DNA of 64,000 nucleotides from Antitrichia curtipendula (GCA_951230915.1 OX579633.1:23470574-23534573), one strand, 5' to 3'; counted from the stretch's first letter, positions 35,164 through 47,832 are shown. The notes: generated by a model not told the origin, from the sequence alone. Made by a program: numbers and translations.

Positions 35164-38100
35164 CTACAGCTTGTTTCGGTCACCTGCTTGAGGGTTGTCC
35201 CTGAGGACGTCTTTGCAAATTTGCTCAAGCATTTTCAGGAATTGCTTGACGATCAGGAAGACCTTCAGAGGCTCGGAATCGTTTTCATTGCCGTAGAAGT
35301 ATACATTGACCAGCTTCACTGCCTGCACAACTTCACGAAACTCCTGCTGGAGCGCTGTGATACCTACAGTGGATTCTTTGGTGAAATTCTCCATCGTTTC
35401 TTGGAATTTATCTCGTGAAAGATCAATAGACAGTCCGGGTGTCTTGTACTTCCCTTCTTGTACTTGCCCCTTGATTCCTTTGAATCCTTGGACCAACTTC
35501 TGAACGGATTGTTGCAGCATATGCCAGTCGAAGCCACCTGCTTTCCTGACCTTGACTAATTCCGAAGGTAACCCCATGACCTTTCCCATGGGCATTTTCA
35601 TTTTATCGTATTCCACTACGTTTTGAGCACTCTCTGACTTCATGGCTGCCTCCATGGATGCAGAAAAATCTGATTTGTTCGGTGATCTTGTAGCCTCGTG
35701 TGACAAAGGTATGTTGATGTTCGCATCCTTTCCAGCCAATCGATCAAAGTTTGCCAACTCTGATTTATTGATTTCTTGAATGACGAAATGAAGTAGCGTT
35801 GTTTTGTTGTCAACTCCTTTGATGTCTGCCAGTTTTAGAAGAGAGTCCAGTTTGAATGCTCGTGCGTCACCACGATATGTGCCCATGTTGATACTGTTGC
35901 CAGTTTTCAACACCGCTTCTAGGAGCTTTCGGAAAGTCCGACTTTCTTTCAGGTCCTTGCATGCCACCTTCAAGATGATCACCAGTTTAGATAGAGGTCA
36001 AGTCCTTGAAAGAGATCACAGGGAAATGGCAAACAATCAGCAGGAATTGTTGAGTACACATTACAACCAGGGGGAAGTGATAGCAGGAAGAATTTTTGAA
36101 GGACTCGGAAATACAAGGAACAACAGGATACAGACCTACCTTCAGTGTTTCCAAGGATTTCATTACACTTGGGAGATCTTCCTTGTACTGCGCTCTGTAT
36201 AACATAGCTTCAAGCCTTAACCATGCGTTTGGCACTCTCAATACTGCATACATGAAGCGATCTGCCGGACCAAGACGTGCTTGCTCTCCATCAAATTCCT
36301 CGAATTTCCTCTTTTCTTCATCTGAAGGGGCTACTTTGACCAAAACTTCAAGGATTTCATCACTCAGGCCTTCACCTGCAACCGTTTTGGGGGAAGACAA
36401 TCAAATCACAGGTTTAAAAGCACAAGGGTAGCAACAACAGCACATTACTTCAAGCAAAATCCACTCGAGACCTTTCTGCGACGTACACTCGACTTAATGG
36501 AGTTTGTCCGCATCACACGGCAACCGAGCTGGAGTCTTTTCCGACCCAGGGAACAATATGCTCAGGACTCGGAACGCCAGCTGCAATGAGTCTACGGTAA
36601 CATTGATATCAGATCTTACCCTCAAGCAACGCATCACAAACTTCCACCCTTGTTAGTCCCAATGCGCGCAGCTGGATTCCGAGATTATGAGCCTTCCTAT
36701 GATCCAGTATTCCCTCGTTGTCCGGTCTGTTAGAGAATGAAGCTTTTTTAGTTGACTTTCTAGTGGGGCTCGTTTTCCGGATGCCAAACATGTCCTCCAG
36801 CGACAGCGGGTCAATCCTGGACACAAAACACCAACCTGATCAATGTTCATGCCTGAATCCTGCAGCATGACAAGCAGCCAGATAGATAGGTCTTAAAGCA
36901 CAGGTTTGACAAAGACCCTCTGACACTTGCAATACCGTTGCGAATCACTATATACGCAGAGCAGCAGAAGAGGAAAAAAAACATTACTTACTGAAATGAG
37001 GTGTTGAGCTTATTCCACACTACGGAATTGTCTAGGGTGGTCTTTACTTTATCCCAGTGAAAGGGCTTTAACTGCTTCGGAGGTCCTTGATTTGGTAGAT
37101 CACTTGGCGATGTCCTGGACGTGCTCAACGGTGCCAATGCACGGAATGGAACTGAGAGGTTGCCTCCTACTACTACGGGAGGCAAACTAGGAAGAGTTCC
37201 TCCTGCAGGTGGAGGTGGAGGCGGAGGGCTGCTTCTGACTTGAGGTGGTAGAGGAGGAGGTGGAGGTGCAGGACTACTTCTAACAGGAGCGTCGAGGCTT
37301 ATACCATTTGGCGATTTACCTCTTCCGATTCCAGGAGGAGGTGGAGGTGGAGGTGGAGGAGGAGTTTCTGCCAGAGGAGTTGAGGGATCAGACTCTGCTG
37401 ATAAATCTGCGCCATTGTTCAATGAAACTGGCTTGTGAAAGGCCTTGGGCCTTCCAGCAGCAGGGAGGGACAAACTAGGTATGGGGGAATCCTCATCGTC
37501 TTTGAAACCTGAGCCAAGCTCCATGGCATCACCTATTTTGCCAGTCTTTGAGTGACAGACAGAGCTCGTACCTTCTGTTTTAGGTGACGAAGGAGAGACG
37601 GGTGTGGACCGGCCACCACTCCTCGCATCTTCCAGTGGCTCAATGTAGTCTTGCGAAATGGGTAATGTAGCATCTGGATGTTCTACAAGCTTTTCTGGCA
37701 GGTCTGAAACTAGATGTGGAGCAGGTAGTGGAGGCGGCCCCGGGGTTGGAGTGCTGACAAAACTTGACTTGATTGGAGCATCGGGTCTCTTTGGCTTTGA
37801 AGGTCGTTTCCATCCAACTGGATATGGATCCATTACTTCCTCAAACTTTGACTTTTGGCTCTGGAAATTTGGTTGTGGCTTTTGAGCATTTGCACAACCG
37901 AGTTCTTGGAAATCCTCTCGCATTTTAGAGAATGAACTTGCGGGTGTTGCCAGAGAAGGATTGGGCAAGCTACTCTGTGTTCCCATCTGATCAGCAGCCG
38001 CCTGGTGTCCAAGTATAGCAACGCTAGATTGTCCAGATGTAGGTGCTGGTTTAGTTGGCGCTGTGCTGAAGCTGATCACTCCATTTACCTGGTCTGGAAT

Positions 38101-39134
38101 TGCTCCACCATCAGTTTTTGTTAACGCAGGCATGGTGGAATACCGGAACAATCCGTTCTTCACTGATAATGGTGGCTCGGAAAGATTGATATCAAACAAG
38201 ACCTCCATGCCCGGGTGAAAATTCTCCCCATCACAGACTTCTTTGTTGTCATCATGGCTTTCCAGCTGCACACCCTCTTGGGGAGTAGGTTTAGAGGTTG
38301 TGTGTTGCATCACATTTTCTTTTAGCTTTGGGTTAGTGGCAGAAGCATCAACCGAAACTGGGAGGGAGTCATCACCGTAAAGAAGGGGTTTCTCTCTGAC
38401 TCTTGCTATTTTTCGGATTAAGCGCCTGCGGTAGATACAAAACGCTATCGACCCCAGAAGAAGTGTTGAAACCACGCTCACCACAACAGCTATGACGATG
38501 GTGGACACCCGAGTACGGGATTTCGGAGACTGGGCAACTGGGGGCGATGTCGAAGGCGGAACTTGGAGCAAACTTCTCATTCGTACTAGCTGGTTTACAG
38601 CATGCCCATCGACTGTTTTCAGCACCTGCAGAAAAATAATATCGCGCACAGTTACGGCTAGGTTGAAAACCCATCTAGAATGCAGAAGAGTGCACCGTGA
38701 ATATCTAAATTCTGAACTAAAAAGAGGCAGACCTATTCAACACACGCGATCCTCAAATGCAAAGATTTTTAGTGACAAAGCTATAATGCATCTCCACGAC
38801 AACTTGAAAGGCTAGTCGAGGATTCAAATCACAGGACTTAAGTTGAAAGACCTAAACATACTCTTTGTGTTGAATCTGAAAATGATTCTCTCATCACATT
38901 GCTTGTTGTCAAAGTGGTCTCTTCCATCCTTGTCCCACGTGTGTTCTCTTCATGAAATTCCTCGCTAATAACATATCCGCGCAGGTGAAATGGGACGTCG
39001 AGCATCGGCGTTTCCGCACCATTGGATTGGTAAGACAAATACAGAGTTTGTCCTCCCACTGAGAGTGAGAAAATGAATGAGCTGAAACAGAGGAGGAACA
39101 AGAACTGGGAGAGCTCCGCCCTGACCATCCCCAT
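35164..39134 (-). CDS. Class I formin (signal peptide, TM, FH1, FH2)
   Basis: Actin-nucleating formin of the plant class I type, which anchors actin assembly at the plasma membrane. Inferred exons on the minus strand: 39134-38862, 38625-36992, 36816-36620, 36375-36140, 35967-35164. Junctions use GTATGT, GTAAGT, GTAAG and GTAGGT donors and AG acceptors, and phases agree throughout, giving about 1047 residues. Order: signal peptide (1 to about 28, MGMVRAELSQFLFLLCF), short extracellular part, one span (about 132-156, STIVIAVVVSVVSTLLLG), a basic stop-transfer RRRLIRK, a long Ser/Pro linker, FH1 with runs of 7-10 prolines, and FH2 from about residue 608 (LKPFHWDKVK) through the GNSINMGTYRGDARAFKLDS signature to a FLIVKQFLKMLEQIC end. 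The start is the first in-frame ATG before the signal peptide. An upstream out-of-frame ATG at 39142 could lower translation. Length fits Arabidopsis FH1-like proteins. Confidence 0.9.
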
Positions 39135-40338
39135 CTCCACATGTGAGACCGTACCTTCTTCAAGCCAATTTCAACTGCATTTTGCTAAACCCGAAGCTCT
39201 CGAAATTCCCCCAATCCCGGACACTCCTACAAAATTTTGGCACAGATTCAAACAATCTAAAATGCCAACCCTATTTCTCTTCGCATTGCCGCTGGCTCTT
39301 TCCACTACTCACTCAACAAGACCAGTTTGGGAAGCTGAGGAAACATTACTACCCGTTACCAACAGATTGGAACCTGAATCTGAGACTCCCAGTCCCAGCC
39401 ATTCGAGCATGATGCAATTGATTTTCCCAAAATTTGGCGCTCAGAAGTGCGCCAATATTACAAAATCGGCGTCATCACAATTCTACAAAGCAACAATTTA
39501 TAGTAAATAGGTACAAAGAGATCTATCAATCCCCCCGAATGTCCTAAAATCCGGCACGAACTCGAAAAACAGGAGAATCCCAACCCAAATCTGGAGAGCC
39601 GAAGTCCACCACTGCTAGACGAGAGTGTGAGGGTCAAGCAAATGAGCCGCGTATCGCCGCCGCAGGAGCGACAGACTTGCAAGCTAGCCTCACTGGGAAC
39701 GAAGATTGCAGCCAATTGAAGTCAGACAAGCAAATTGCACCCTGTCACTAAGCACTTGATGAATCTAAATCCCCGAAGCTGCAAGCAAGCAAGGCCCTTG
39801 ACCCTGCGCACATGCATGCAACAGCAGCGGCAGCGCCCTCTCGATCGATGCGGCAGTCTTCTTCTTGAGACATGGTCACGTTGGGAGAAGTGTCAATCCG
39901 CCTTCAATCTGGACTCGCAGCCTGATGAATCTTCTGGCGACAATTGAAACTTGAGAAGAACTGCTGACGTGGTCGGCGGACGAGGGGATGCATTTGGGAG
40001 CGTGCCTGGCGCTGCCACCGCCTGCAGGCTCCAAGTGGCTGGACCCAAAGGGACAAAGTGGCGAGGGGTGAACATGGCGGGGTCCACCTCCCCAGCAGTC
40101 TGTCTTCTTTCGTTTGGGTCCACTTTCTTAGGGCCTCCTTACATGTATGGGCGGGTGGGAGGAGTCAACAGGTCGAAATATAGAAAGCACTTTATGTTCC
40201 TTCTACAGTGTCTAATACATTGATATTGGTGGAACTCTCTCTCCTACTTCCACGCTTACCAATCATCGGTGGTACTATTCTTTTTTTTAGTTGATTTCTT
40301 TGCCTACTGAGCTCACATGTAAGCTGGCCCTTAAGGCA
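39135..40338. other. Upstream (5') region of the formin gene
   Basis: More GC-rich and CpG-containing than the surrounding repeats, especially 39600-40130, as expected for a promoter and leader. Short frames here show no conserved features. No clear TATA box was chosen. Confidence 0.5.
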
Positions 40339-40341
40339 TTA

Positions 40342-40708
40342 GAGCATCCCCACCCATCTTATAAAACAAATGACTTGTTGCCATCGGCTTGCAAAATTGC
40401 CCCACCCGTCTTGCACAATGGATGAACTTGTTAAGAGACCCGTCCAAAAGCCTCCAGTGGCTTGCAAAACCAGATTTTTTTGCAAGCCAAGGGGCAGCTT
40501 GCAAACTGGCTTGCAAATTGCATGAGACAAGCACCTTTTGCACTTTTCCAACAAACAAGGACTTGATCCATTAATGTGGACGTAGCCGATTGGGTGGCAA
40601 TGGCCTCTTAAGAGGCCATGGGTAGGGCGACCCATCTTTCCTGGCTTGCAAACTGGATTGATCGGCTTGCAAATTGGCTTGCATTTTGTAGGACGGGTGG
40701 TGATGCTC
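40342..40708. mobile_element. PIF/Harbinger (Tourist-like) MITE
   Basis: A 367-bp element with ends GAGCATCCCCACCCATCTTA and, inverted, GAGCATCACCACCCGTCCTA. It is flanked by TTA on both sides (40339-40341 and 40709-40711), the 3-bp target typical of PIF/Harbinger. Inside, CTTGCAAA(C/T)TGG phrases recur in both orientations as subterminal repeats. Non-coding. It lies about 1.2 kb upstream of the formin start. Confidence 0.82.
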
Positions 40709-40711
40709 TTA

Positions 40712-42119
40712 GGTCCTTAAATTGACTAAGTTCAAAGTGCCTACCCTATATAGGAATGATTGACATGCTACTTGAAATATCTACTACTATCATTAACATG
40801 GTAAGTAGACTTAAATGAAAACCTCCTACCTTAGCTCCTTTGAGTAAGTTTGCAAGGCTCAAATTTTTGATGGAAAAGCCTTTTGTTTAAGGTGGAAACA
40901 CCCAAAACCGTCAAAATTAGCGATCTAAGCATAGTTGGAGGTACCTTTCCTAAAAATAATATTTTTGTAATATTAGCAATTGAAAAATAAAAAATAAAAA
41001 ATAAAAAAATAAATCAATATTTTAGGTATGACATATAATTTCGATGGATTTTCAAAGTGGAAGCTCTCTATACCACTGAAAACGTCATATAGATGGATCT
41101 AAAATCAAAACCTCAAAAGTTCAGCAATTAATTGATCACAATTAAATATGGGGATGGTTTAATGATGTTTTTGAAGGACACTATAATGGAAGTTTAGGGT
41201 ACATGAATGGGTATAAGGACAATTTTGGACGCTTTCACTTTATATTGCAAAATCTTTCTCTTTGCAAAATCTTTCTCACTTTCCAATATGCAAGGTTGGC
41301 AATTAGATGTTGTGATGGGCCTATTCACACTAAGAGCATGCACAAAGAATGTTTAGCCAAGGTTTTACAAGGAATTTTCAATCAAATGCACGTGGAAGAA
41401 GTTTGTCAGATAGTTAGATATTGAATGTACATTGAAAAATTTCTATTTTTTGAGAAGGATCTAAACATCAAATCTTCATTTTTGCAAGTTTTTCTTTTCT
41501 TTCCAACCCTATAGAACTATATTTAGAACCTTGAATAAAAATCATGAAAAATTAATTGATCAAGCTAATCAATTCGTTGAAGAATAAACAAAAATTGTTT
41601 TTTATAGTTGGATGTATTCACTCATTTCATGTAGCTCTAGCAATATGCTCTTGAAAACATTACGACAGAAGTTACTGTAGTTGGAAAAATCGATACAAAC
41701 AAATCCTTCAATGGATTTCCCGAATGCTAATTTATACCCAAAACATCAATTGTATTGCATGTCCAGGTTGTTGTTTGCATCAATAACTAAGTCCTCAATC
41801 CTAAACTTTTAGTGTAATTCTATCATTTCACATTAATTGTAGATAATTTGATTTGGCATCTCAATATGGGACCCAAGTACACGATGTTAGAAGAAAGTAG
41901 CTTACGTTTGGATGGATATTGATCACACACCAATTTCCCTTGGTCTTCATTTATATGACTCATCTCCAAGGTAGGAGGCTTGTAAAGCGTGCACTTAAGA
42001 AAAACAAGACCTCTATGGCCAATTGTGTGCAACCAAACATATTGAATTTTTTTTGTGGATGCAAAGGTTGGAAAGGAATGACTTTTAATTTTTTCCACAA
42101 TTTTTGAATTTAAACACAA
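40712..42119. other. Unassigned AT-rich stretch
   Basis: No gene supported. At 40889 GTTTAAGGTGGAAACACCCA resembles the end of the small element at 42890, but no partner end was found. Confidence 0.5.
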
Positions 42120-42123
42120 TTAA

Positions 42124-42862
42124 CCCCTAAAGGACCAAGCTGTATTTTTGGCAACAAAGCAATTTCGGGCAGCTCACCACGGATGGAGAATTTATTATTT
42201 TTCTTTGAAATTTTCACAAAACATGTGCTCAAGGAGTAGCTTTTCAGTCCAACAATTTTCATAACTTTTGACTACACGGTTAAAAAGTTATTGCCAAAAA
42301 TGTAGTTTTCTTTGAACTTTGGGCAGCCCGGGCAGTACCAAAAACTTCTTTAAAAATCACTTTTTTTTAGAATTGAAATTTGAAATTGGTTCTTTAGATT
42401 TATATGTACGTGGAGAGCTTTGAATCATTCCATTCTAATTTGTAAGATGGAAGTTATGAGGTGTTTAAGTTTGCGGGTAGGTATGGTTTTCAAAGTTTAC
42501 ATACCTATCCTCAAACTTAAACACCTCATAACTTCCATCTTACAAATTAGAATGGAATGATTCAAAGCTCTCCACATACATATAAATCTAAAGAACCAAT
42601 TTCAAATTTCAATTCTAAAAAAAAGTGATTTTTAAAGAAGTTTTTGGTACTGCCCGGGCTGCCCAAAGTTCAAAGAAAACTACATTTTTGGCAATAACTT
42701 TTTAACCGTGTAGTCAAAAGTTATGAAAATTGTTGGACTGAAAAGCTACTCCTTGAGCACATGTTTTGTGAAAATTTCAAAGAAAAATAATAAATTCTCC
42801 ATCCGTGGTGAGCTGCCCAAAATCGCTATGTTGCCAAAAAACACAGCTTGGTCCTTTAGGGG
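42124..42862. mobile_element. Palindromic TTAA-family element (copy c)
   Basis: Bounded by CCCCTAAAGG and CCTTTAGGGG with TTAA on each side (42120-42123 and 42863-42866). The whole element is an inverted repeat: arms 42124-42485 and 42500-42862, about 362 bp each and nearly identical, joined by a loop of about 14 bp. Both arms correspond to the left half of copy b; the right half is missing. Transcribed, it would form one long hairpin RNA. Confidence 0.9.
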
Positions 42863-42889
42863 TTAAATAAAGAATTTACAAGCGGTTTA

Positions 42890-43160
42890 AGGTAGGCACC
42901 CCCAAATGGCATTTGACCTTAAAGCGCCATCTACAGGCTGTGTACATTTCCAAAATCAGTTATGTACCTATGTGGATGGAGCGCTTTCAGAAACAAACTT
43001 AGACCCTTAATAACTTTTGCATACGATGTCCAAATGTCACGTTCTCTGGTGCGTTGGAACCTCCTTTCACTTGCCAACAAGAATATATGAAAATTTGACC
43101 AGTCTAATAGTAGTAACTAGGCTCAGTAGAAAAAAGTGGCGGGTTTTGGTGTACCTACCT
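42890..43160. mobile_element. 271-bp MITE with TA target duplication
   Basis: The left end AGGTAGGCACCCCCAAA and the inverted right end AGGTAGGTACACCAAAA match at 14 of 17 positions. TA flanks both ends (42888-42889 and 43161-43162), as for Tc1/mariner (Stowaway-like) MITEs. It fills the short gap between copies c and d. Confidence 0.6.
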
Positions 43161-43895
43161 TAGGCGTAAAGCACCAATCCTAGTCATAGCCACAACATTC
43201 ATGAATCCAAACATGCTTTAACCCCTAAAGGACCATTGTCACTTCGGGGGACAAAATGGATTTTGGGCAGGTTCCTACGACCTCAATTTCTAATGAAACT
43301 TTTTGAAACTTTCTCATAAGATGGAAAAAAATTTTAGCTTCATGAGAATAAAAAGTTTATTTCAATCGGTGACCAAGAGCAAAAGTTATGCCATCTTAAG
43401 CATAATTTTCACTTCACTAAGCAAAAAAAAATCCTCAAGAACAAAGAATTTAATTTTAAATGTTTTTCTCCTTATAGATCATATTTTTGTCTACATGTGA
43501 AGCTTTGATTCATTCCATTTGGATTAGTGATGTGAAAGTTATAAACAATCCTGTTTTCCGAATAATTTAAGCATCTTCTTGAAAAAATAACTTATAGGCT
43601 TCATATCTGAATGCAATTTTTCAATTTTTTTTTTGATTGCTAGAACTATTTCACCATTGGGATTATTATGTTTCAATTCCATCTTAGAGCTATTAACAAT
43701 TTAGTTTTTTCTTTCAATCTTGGACCTACTTGTACTTGACAATTTTTTAAAGAATGAAAAATAAGCATTTATTTTTTGAATTTTTTTTCTTAGACTTTCA
43801 ATTCAATTCTTCAATACGTTTTTTTTCTAATTCAAAGTCCATAGTGCAAAAAAATTCCACAAGAGGCGGTCAAAGTCATTTGAAATTGCATGCTA

Positions 43896-46265
43896 CACTA
43901 AAAAGGATATTTAGTGTTGGATTACATTTAGTATAATTACCACCCTGCCCCACACAATACTAAATCTCAACTTTGGAAGAATTAGTGTAGTGTTAAACTT
44001 GAATGCGTCGCCGCCAACTTTTCTTCCCCTGTGTCATTTCCTTCCTTAGCCTTCCCTTGCGTTCGGACTTCGTTTGCCTCCCTTGCCCCTCACGTTGTCC
44101 CCTCACACACATTCCTCATTCCAACTCGGTCTCTCTTCCTCTTCCTCCACTCCTTTGCTCCTCATGATCCTGCAAGTGAGTGACAGATTTTTTATTTTTT
44201 TTTGAAGGGTGAATGGGTTATACTTCGCCTTCCCACCGTTCCTCCCTATTTGAATCTCCCGCCTACTCTAGGTCCCTTTTTCCGCCCGCTTGCTGCAGAC
44301 CTGCGCCCTACCCTGGTTCACCTTGCCACCTCCTTTGCAGGTTCGTCCTCCCAACGCATTTCTGACCGTCGGCATTTTGTTTTTGTTTTTTTATTGATCT
44401 CTAGTTTGGCACTTCAGGGGATCCGTCATGGTTGCCCTCCCATTGGGAAATTCCACCCTTTGACGCTTGCAACAGGTTTCCACCAATTATGTCCGTAAGC
44501 GTATCATCATCTGGATGGTTAATGATGAAATTACGCATGGCATCTATGGGCTCAATATCTGCACAATTAATGCGTTTTGAAAGCATTTTCGTGCTCAAAA
44601 GAGTGTCAACCTTATCCAGGCTTCTCGTTGGTGGACTCATCTTCAATAATTTTGCAATAAAGGAGAAGCAAATATAACATCTCCACCAATTTCATGCATT
44701 AGGAGCTGGATGGGGGGGCAAAAACAACTCCGCACAAAGGCAAGTCTAGGTCGTGGTGCCAAATTATTTGAATAGGTACTTTGGATCTACCCTAAATTCC
44801 TAGATGCATTTGACCAATTTAGAAAGGTTGGAGTCAAATTCTCATCCAGATTGCTCATTGACTTGGCTATGTCCATCTTGATGGATCCTACCTCTCCATA
44901 TACAGCTCAATCTTATGGTCTCAAAGACAATGTCCTACTCACGTCTAAATTGATCCTAAGTTGGGTTCAATAATTTATGCATGTGCACAACATTGTTTTG
45001 TTGTCACAACGTGGATGCTTGACTTGTAGTCCCGAATAGGAACTACAAATCGAAATGGCAACAGCTTACCATCTAGGTGTGCTGCATAGGGGTTTTCAAA
45101 CCAGTGTTTTTTATGAAAATCTCATGGAAAACATTGATGAAATTAATTCTGTCGTGAATTTAGACAATGGTTGAACGTTGGGATTTAGGGGGAACACAAG
45201 TGTCAAGTATGCCAAAGTGGTTTTTGGTGGAGACTCTATGACCATGGTCATTAGAATCTCTGGGAGGCATCGATCAATAATTGAAGCCCCCATGCTCATT
45301 TTTACCAATTCCAACAGCAATTACCCTATTTGGGGCCTGGGAGACAATATTCCAAGGGTATGCTACAAAATCAGACCTAAAGGTTGGATGGACCAAGCCC
45401 TCTTCGTTGAATTCTTCGCTGAATCCCGAGCCTTCTAAGCCAATGTTCATGGCCACACAAAAGTCATTTGGGTTGACAATTGTACCGTCCATAACATGAC
45501 CCCAAGGTTAACGGTTGGTTTGGAAGCAAAACATGCCAGTCTTAGGTATTTACCACCTTGTTCTACACATTTGTGTCAACCAACGAACACATTTATCATC
45601 TTGAAGGCCAAAGACGTTTGGACCAAGTGATACGAAGCGAAGAAGGCTGAGCTCATTGCAAACAATGCTTCGCAAAATACTCCTCGAGTTGATGGGCAGT
45701 GGTTAGAAAAACTCACAAACCTGGAAAAAATATTTTTCCTACACCTGGTTGCAGATAGCGTTGAAGATGTAAATAAAGAGGTAGATTGTGATAATATGTC
45801 ATATGCTAAGAAAGCTATGATTAGATCAGATATGGCTTTGGGTGTTGATGGCACTTGGAGTGTCAATCAACTCTTTCCACATTTGCAGGAAATTATAGCC
45901 AAGTATGAACCATACTTCCAAGGCCAACAAGTTCTAGCCCAAGTATGAAATATGTATTTTTTTTATAATATCTAAATATTAGTTTGTTTTTTCTTATTTG
46001 ATATTCAAAGACTTCCTTCATTACAAATGTTTTCCACATTTTCTATTCCTTCTATCATTTTTCATGTCTTCAATCTTTTCCTTTGCAAATTCATTTTTTT
46101 AATATGTTATAACACTAAATGTAAACCTCTTCATATTTCATATTTATAATAGAGTACTTTTATTGTTAGAAATTACATTTCATGTTACTTACTTTAGTAG
46201 GGTAAATGATATTTAGTATCATGGTTTGTAAATAGTGTTGCTAACACTAAATTTTCTTTTTAGTG
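43896..46265 (+). mobile_element. Pogo-like (Tc1/mariner superfamily) DNA transposon
   Basis: The ends are CACTAAAAAGGATATTTAGT and, inverted, CACTAAAAAGAAAATTTAGT, each preceded by TA (43894-43895 and 46266-46267), so it is a TA-duplicating element and not a CACTA transposon despite the CACTA letters. It carries a broken transposase (44765-45946). The left third (43980-44400) is C/T-rich, and a second short frame on the minus strand (44640-44401) has an unidentified 79-residue product. It is inserted in TTAA element d. Confidence 0.8.
44765..45946 (+). pseudogene. Pogo/DDE_1-type transposase, inactivated
   Basis: The catalytic half lies in one frame. Upstream pieces read KLILSWVQ, then a stop, and HNIVLLSQRGCLTC. 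ENIDEINSVV carries the first Asp (codon 45136). Then GGDSMTMVIRISG, IIEAPMLIFTN, PKGWMDQALF, and WVDNCTVHNMTP with the second Asp (45475). YLPPCSTHLCQPTNTFII follows, where the third acid, normally QPxD, is Asn (codon 45586), 37 residues after the second. In-frame stops lie near 45172, 45436 and 45629. Family members cut and paste DNA at TA sites. The stops and the Asp-to-Asn change show it is dead. The frame ends with LFPHLQEIIAKYEPYFQGQQ at 45946. Confidence 0.82.
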
Positions 46266-46490
46266 TAGTGTTTAAGAAAAAATGAACTTTAAATGTTAAT
46301 ATCTTCCAATCTGTACACTCAAACTCCATGAAATTTTTACCACATGATCTTAGACAAGTAAAGTACAAGATCCTACCGTTACATTCTAAGAAAATTGTAT
46401 GTCTCTTGTTTTCTTGTGTGAACGCAGTAGAAATGGCAGTTTGGAATGGTTTTTGACAGAAAAATGATCTTAGTCCTTTAGGGGTTTAAA

Positions 46491-47832
46491 TGGAACAAGA
46501 AAGTCCAAAAACTGAGCGATCAGGTGCTTTTAATGTTCCCTAAAGTGACCATTGAAGGTCTGGAAAGAACCCGATGTCACAGAAAAAGTCACGGAGCATG
46601 TTCATTTCATTCTGACTTCTGAGGTCATTGTAAACGAGTATTCTGCATACGTACGTCAATCGAGGAGTATTTTATTCGGACTGCATTCAAAACTCTAAAA
46701 TAACCCAAGTTCGTTGTCTCAAGGATGAAGTCCTGCTAGTCTTAGAATGAAACAGACATCGTTCCATTGCGTGGCTACAAAAAGGATCATGCACTTGCAA
46801 CATGCTGAGCACACTTCTTGACCTTCGTCTAGGGTCGATTCAAAATGACCCTACGGAGTTCGACCCTTCCACCTTAATCGAAAATTGTTTGGAGCACCTC
46901 CTGCTCTACTGATTTCAGGCTTGGCAGCTGCAAGGGTGATGGTCAATTAGAGGAAAAGCATTTTCTGTTTAGATTGTGATACGGTTGACTGATGTCAGAA
47001 GGTAGACTGCCCCATTCTGAATTTATTGGATGCATTCACCATGTAAGGTCAACATATGGAGCAGGTATTCTGCAGAGCAAACTGAAGGAAGGGTAAATAC
47101 ATCAGACCAGTGTGTCATATCTATGTACACTCAGAGCTCTTTGAAATCCCATAACAGAATTCTCCGCATACTTGCCACAGTATTCGATTCACTCTGGTTC
47201 CGGCCCTCTGCTGAGGGCATACATTCCAGCCTATTTCCTCTTCATGTCGATTTGAAGCATCGTTGCATCAGATCAAATCATTAGGGGTTCTTCATTGACG
47301 TTCTGCGAAACTCCTTTAAGAAAACTAGCAGGGCCCTACCCTTCTCATAAAGCTGCGTCACGGCTGCCATAGTTAACTACGATTTCCACCATAGGATATT
47401 ACACCCGAGAGGAAAACACAACATGACATGAGACGCATAGAGACAGCATGCTACTCGCGTTAAGCATGATTGGAACTTATAAGTATATGAAGGAATTTAT
47501 TTACAGGATGAAAGGCACAAAAATGTACACATTTCGTGGACTCTGTACTGTACATGGAGTGCTGACAAGATTCGCAAGAGCTGCTTGTAAGAAGCTGTAC
47601 GCAATCTGTAAAGAGAAGTGGGTCGCAGACAGAGTATGCTTATTCTGCGACGTTGGCGGTGGTCAAAAGGTTTCATATGGCCCCGCCCATTGATCCTTAG
47701 GAATGTTGCTAGGCATTCTTGACCCGGCACTTGAACACCAATAGCAGGACAAGCAAAGATTGGAGGAGCGCGGCCTCGACCAGGTGACTGCTGAAGCTCA
47801 GCAAAAATGCTCAATAATGCTGGCCAATGCGC
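46491..47832. other. Unassigned stretch downstream of the minus-strand small basic protein gene
   Basis: 47400-47832 probably includes the 3' untranslated region of the gene at 47833-48520. Frames seen here (47497-47814 minus, 47448-47693 plus) have no conserved features. Confidence 0.45.

Larger units (their letters stand above)
43222..46486. mobile_element. TTAA-family DNA element, different subfamily (copy d), with nested pogo element
   Basis: It starts TTAA-CCCCTAAAGGACC at 43218 and ends TCCTTTAGGGG-TTTAA at 46490 (one extra T). The outer parts 43222-43893 and 46268-46486 share their interior with the inverted copy g (53085-53633), for example GATCTTAGACAAGTAAAGTACAAGATCC versus its relative in g, but not with b. 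A 2.37-kb pogo-like element is inserted in the middle. Confidence 0.8.

Noticed and set aside
39073..39715. Frames upstream of the formin (145 and 85 codons)
   Set aside because: They overlap the formin leader/promoter, have no recognisable domain and no supporting splice structure.
43896..46265. CACTA transposon, from the end letters CACTA
   Set aside because: The flanking duplication is TA and the encoded transposase is pogo/DDE_1, not En/Spm.
47497..47814. Minus-strand 105-codon frame below paralogue 1
   Set aside because: Lies directly after the stop codon, probably in the 3' untranslated region, with no conserved features.
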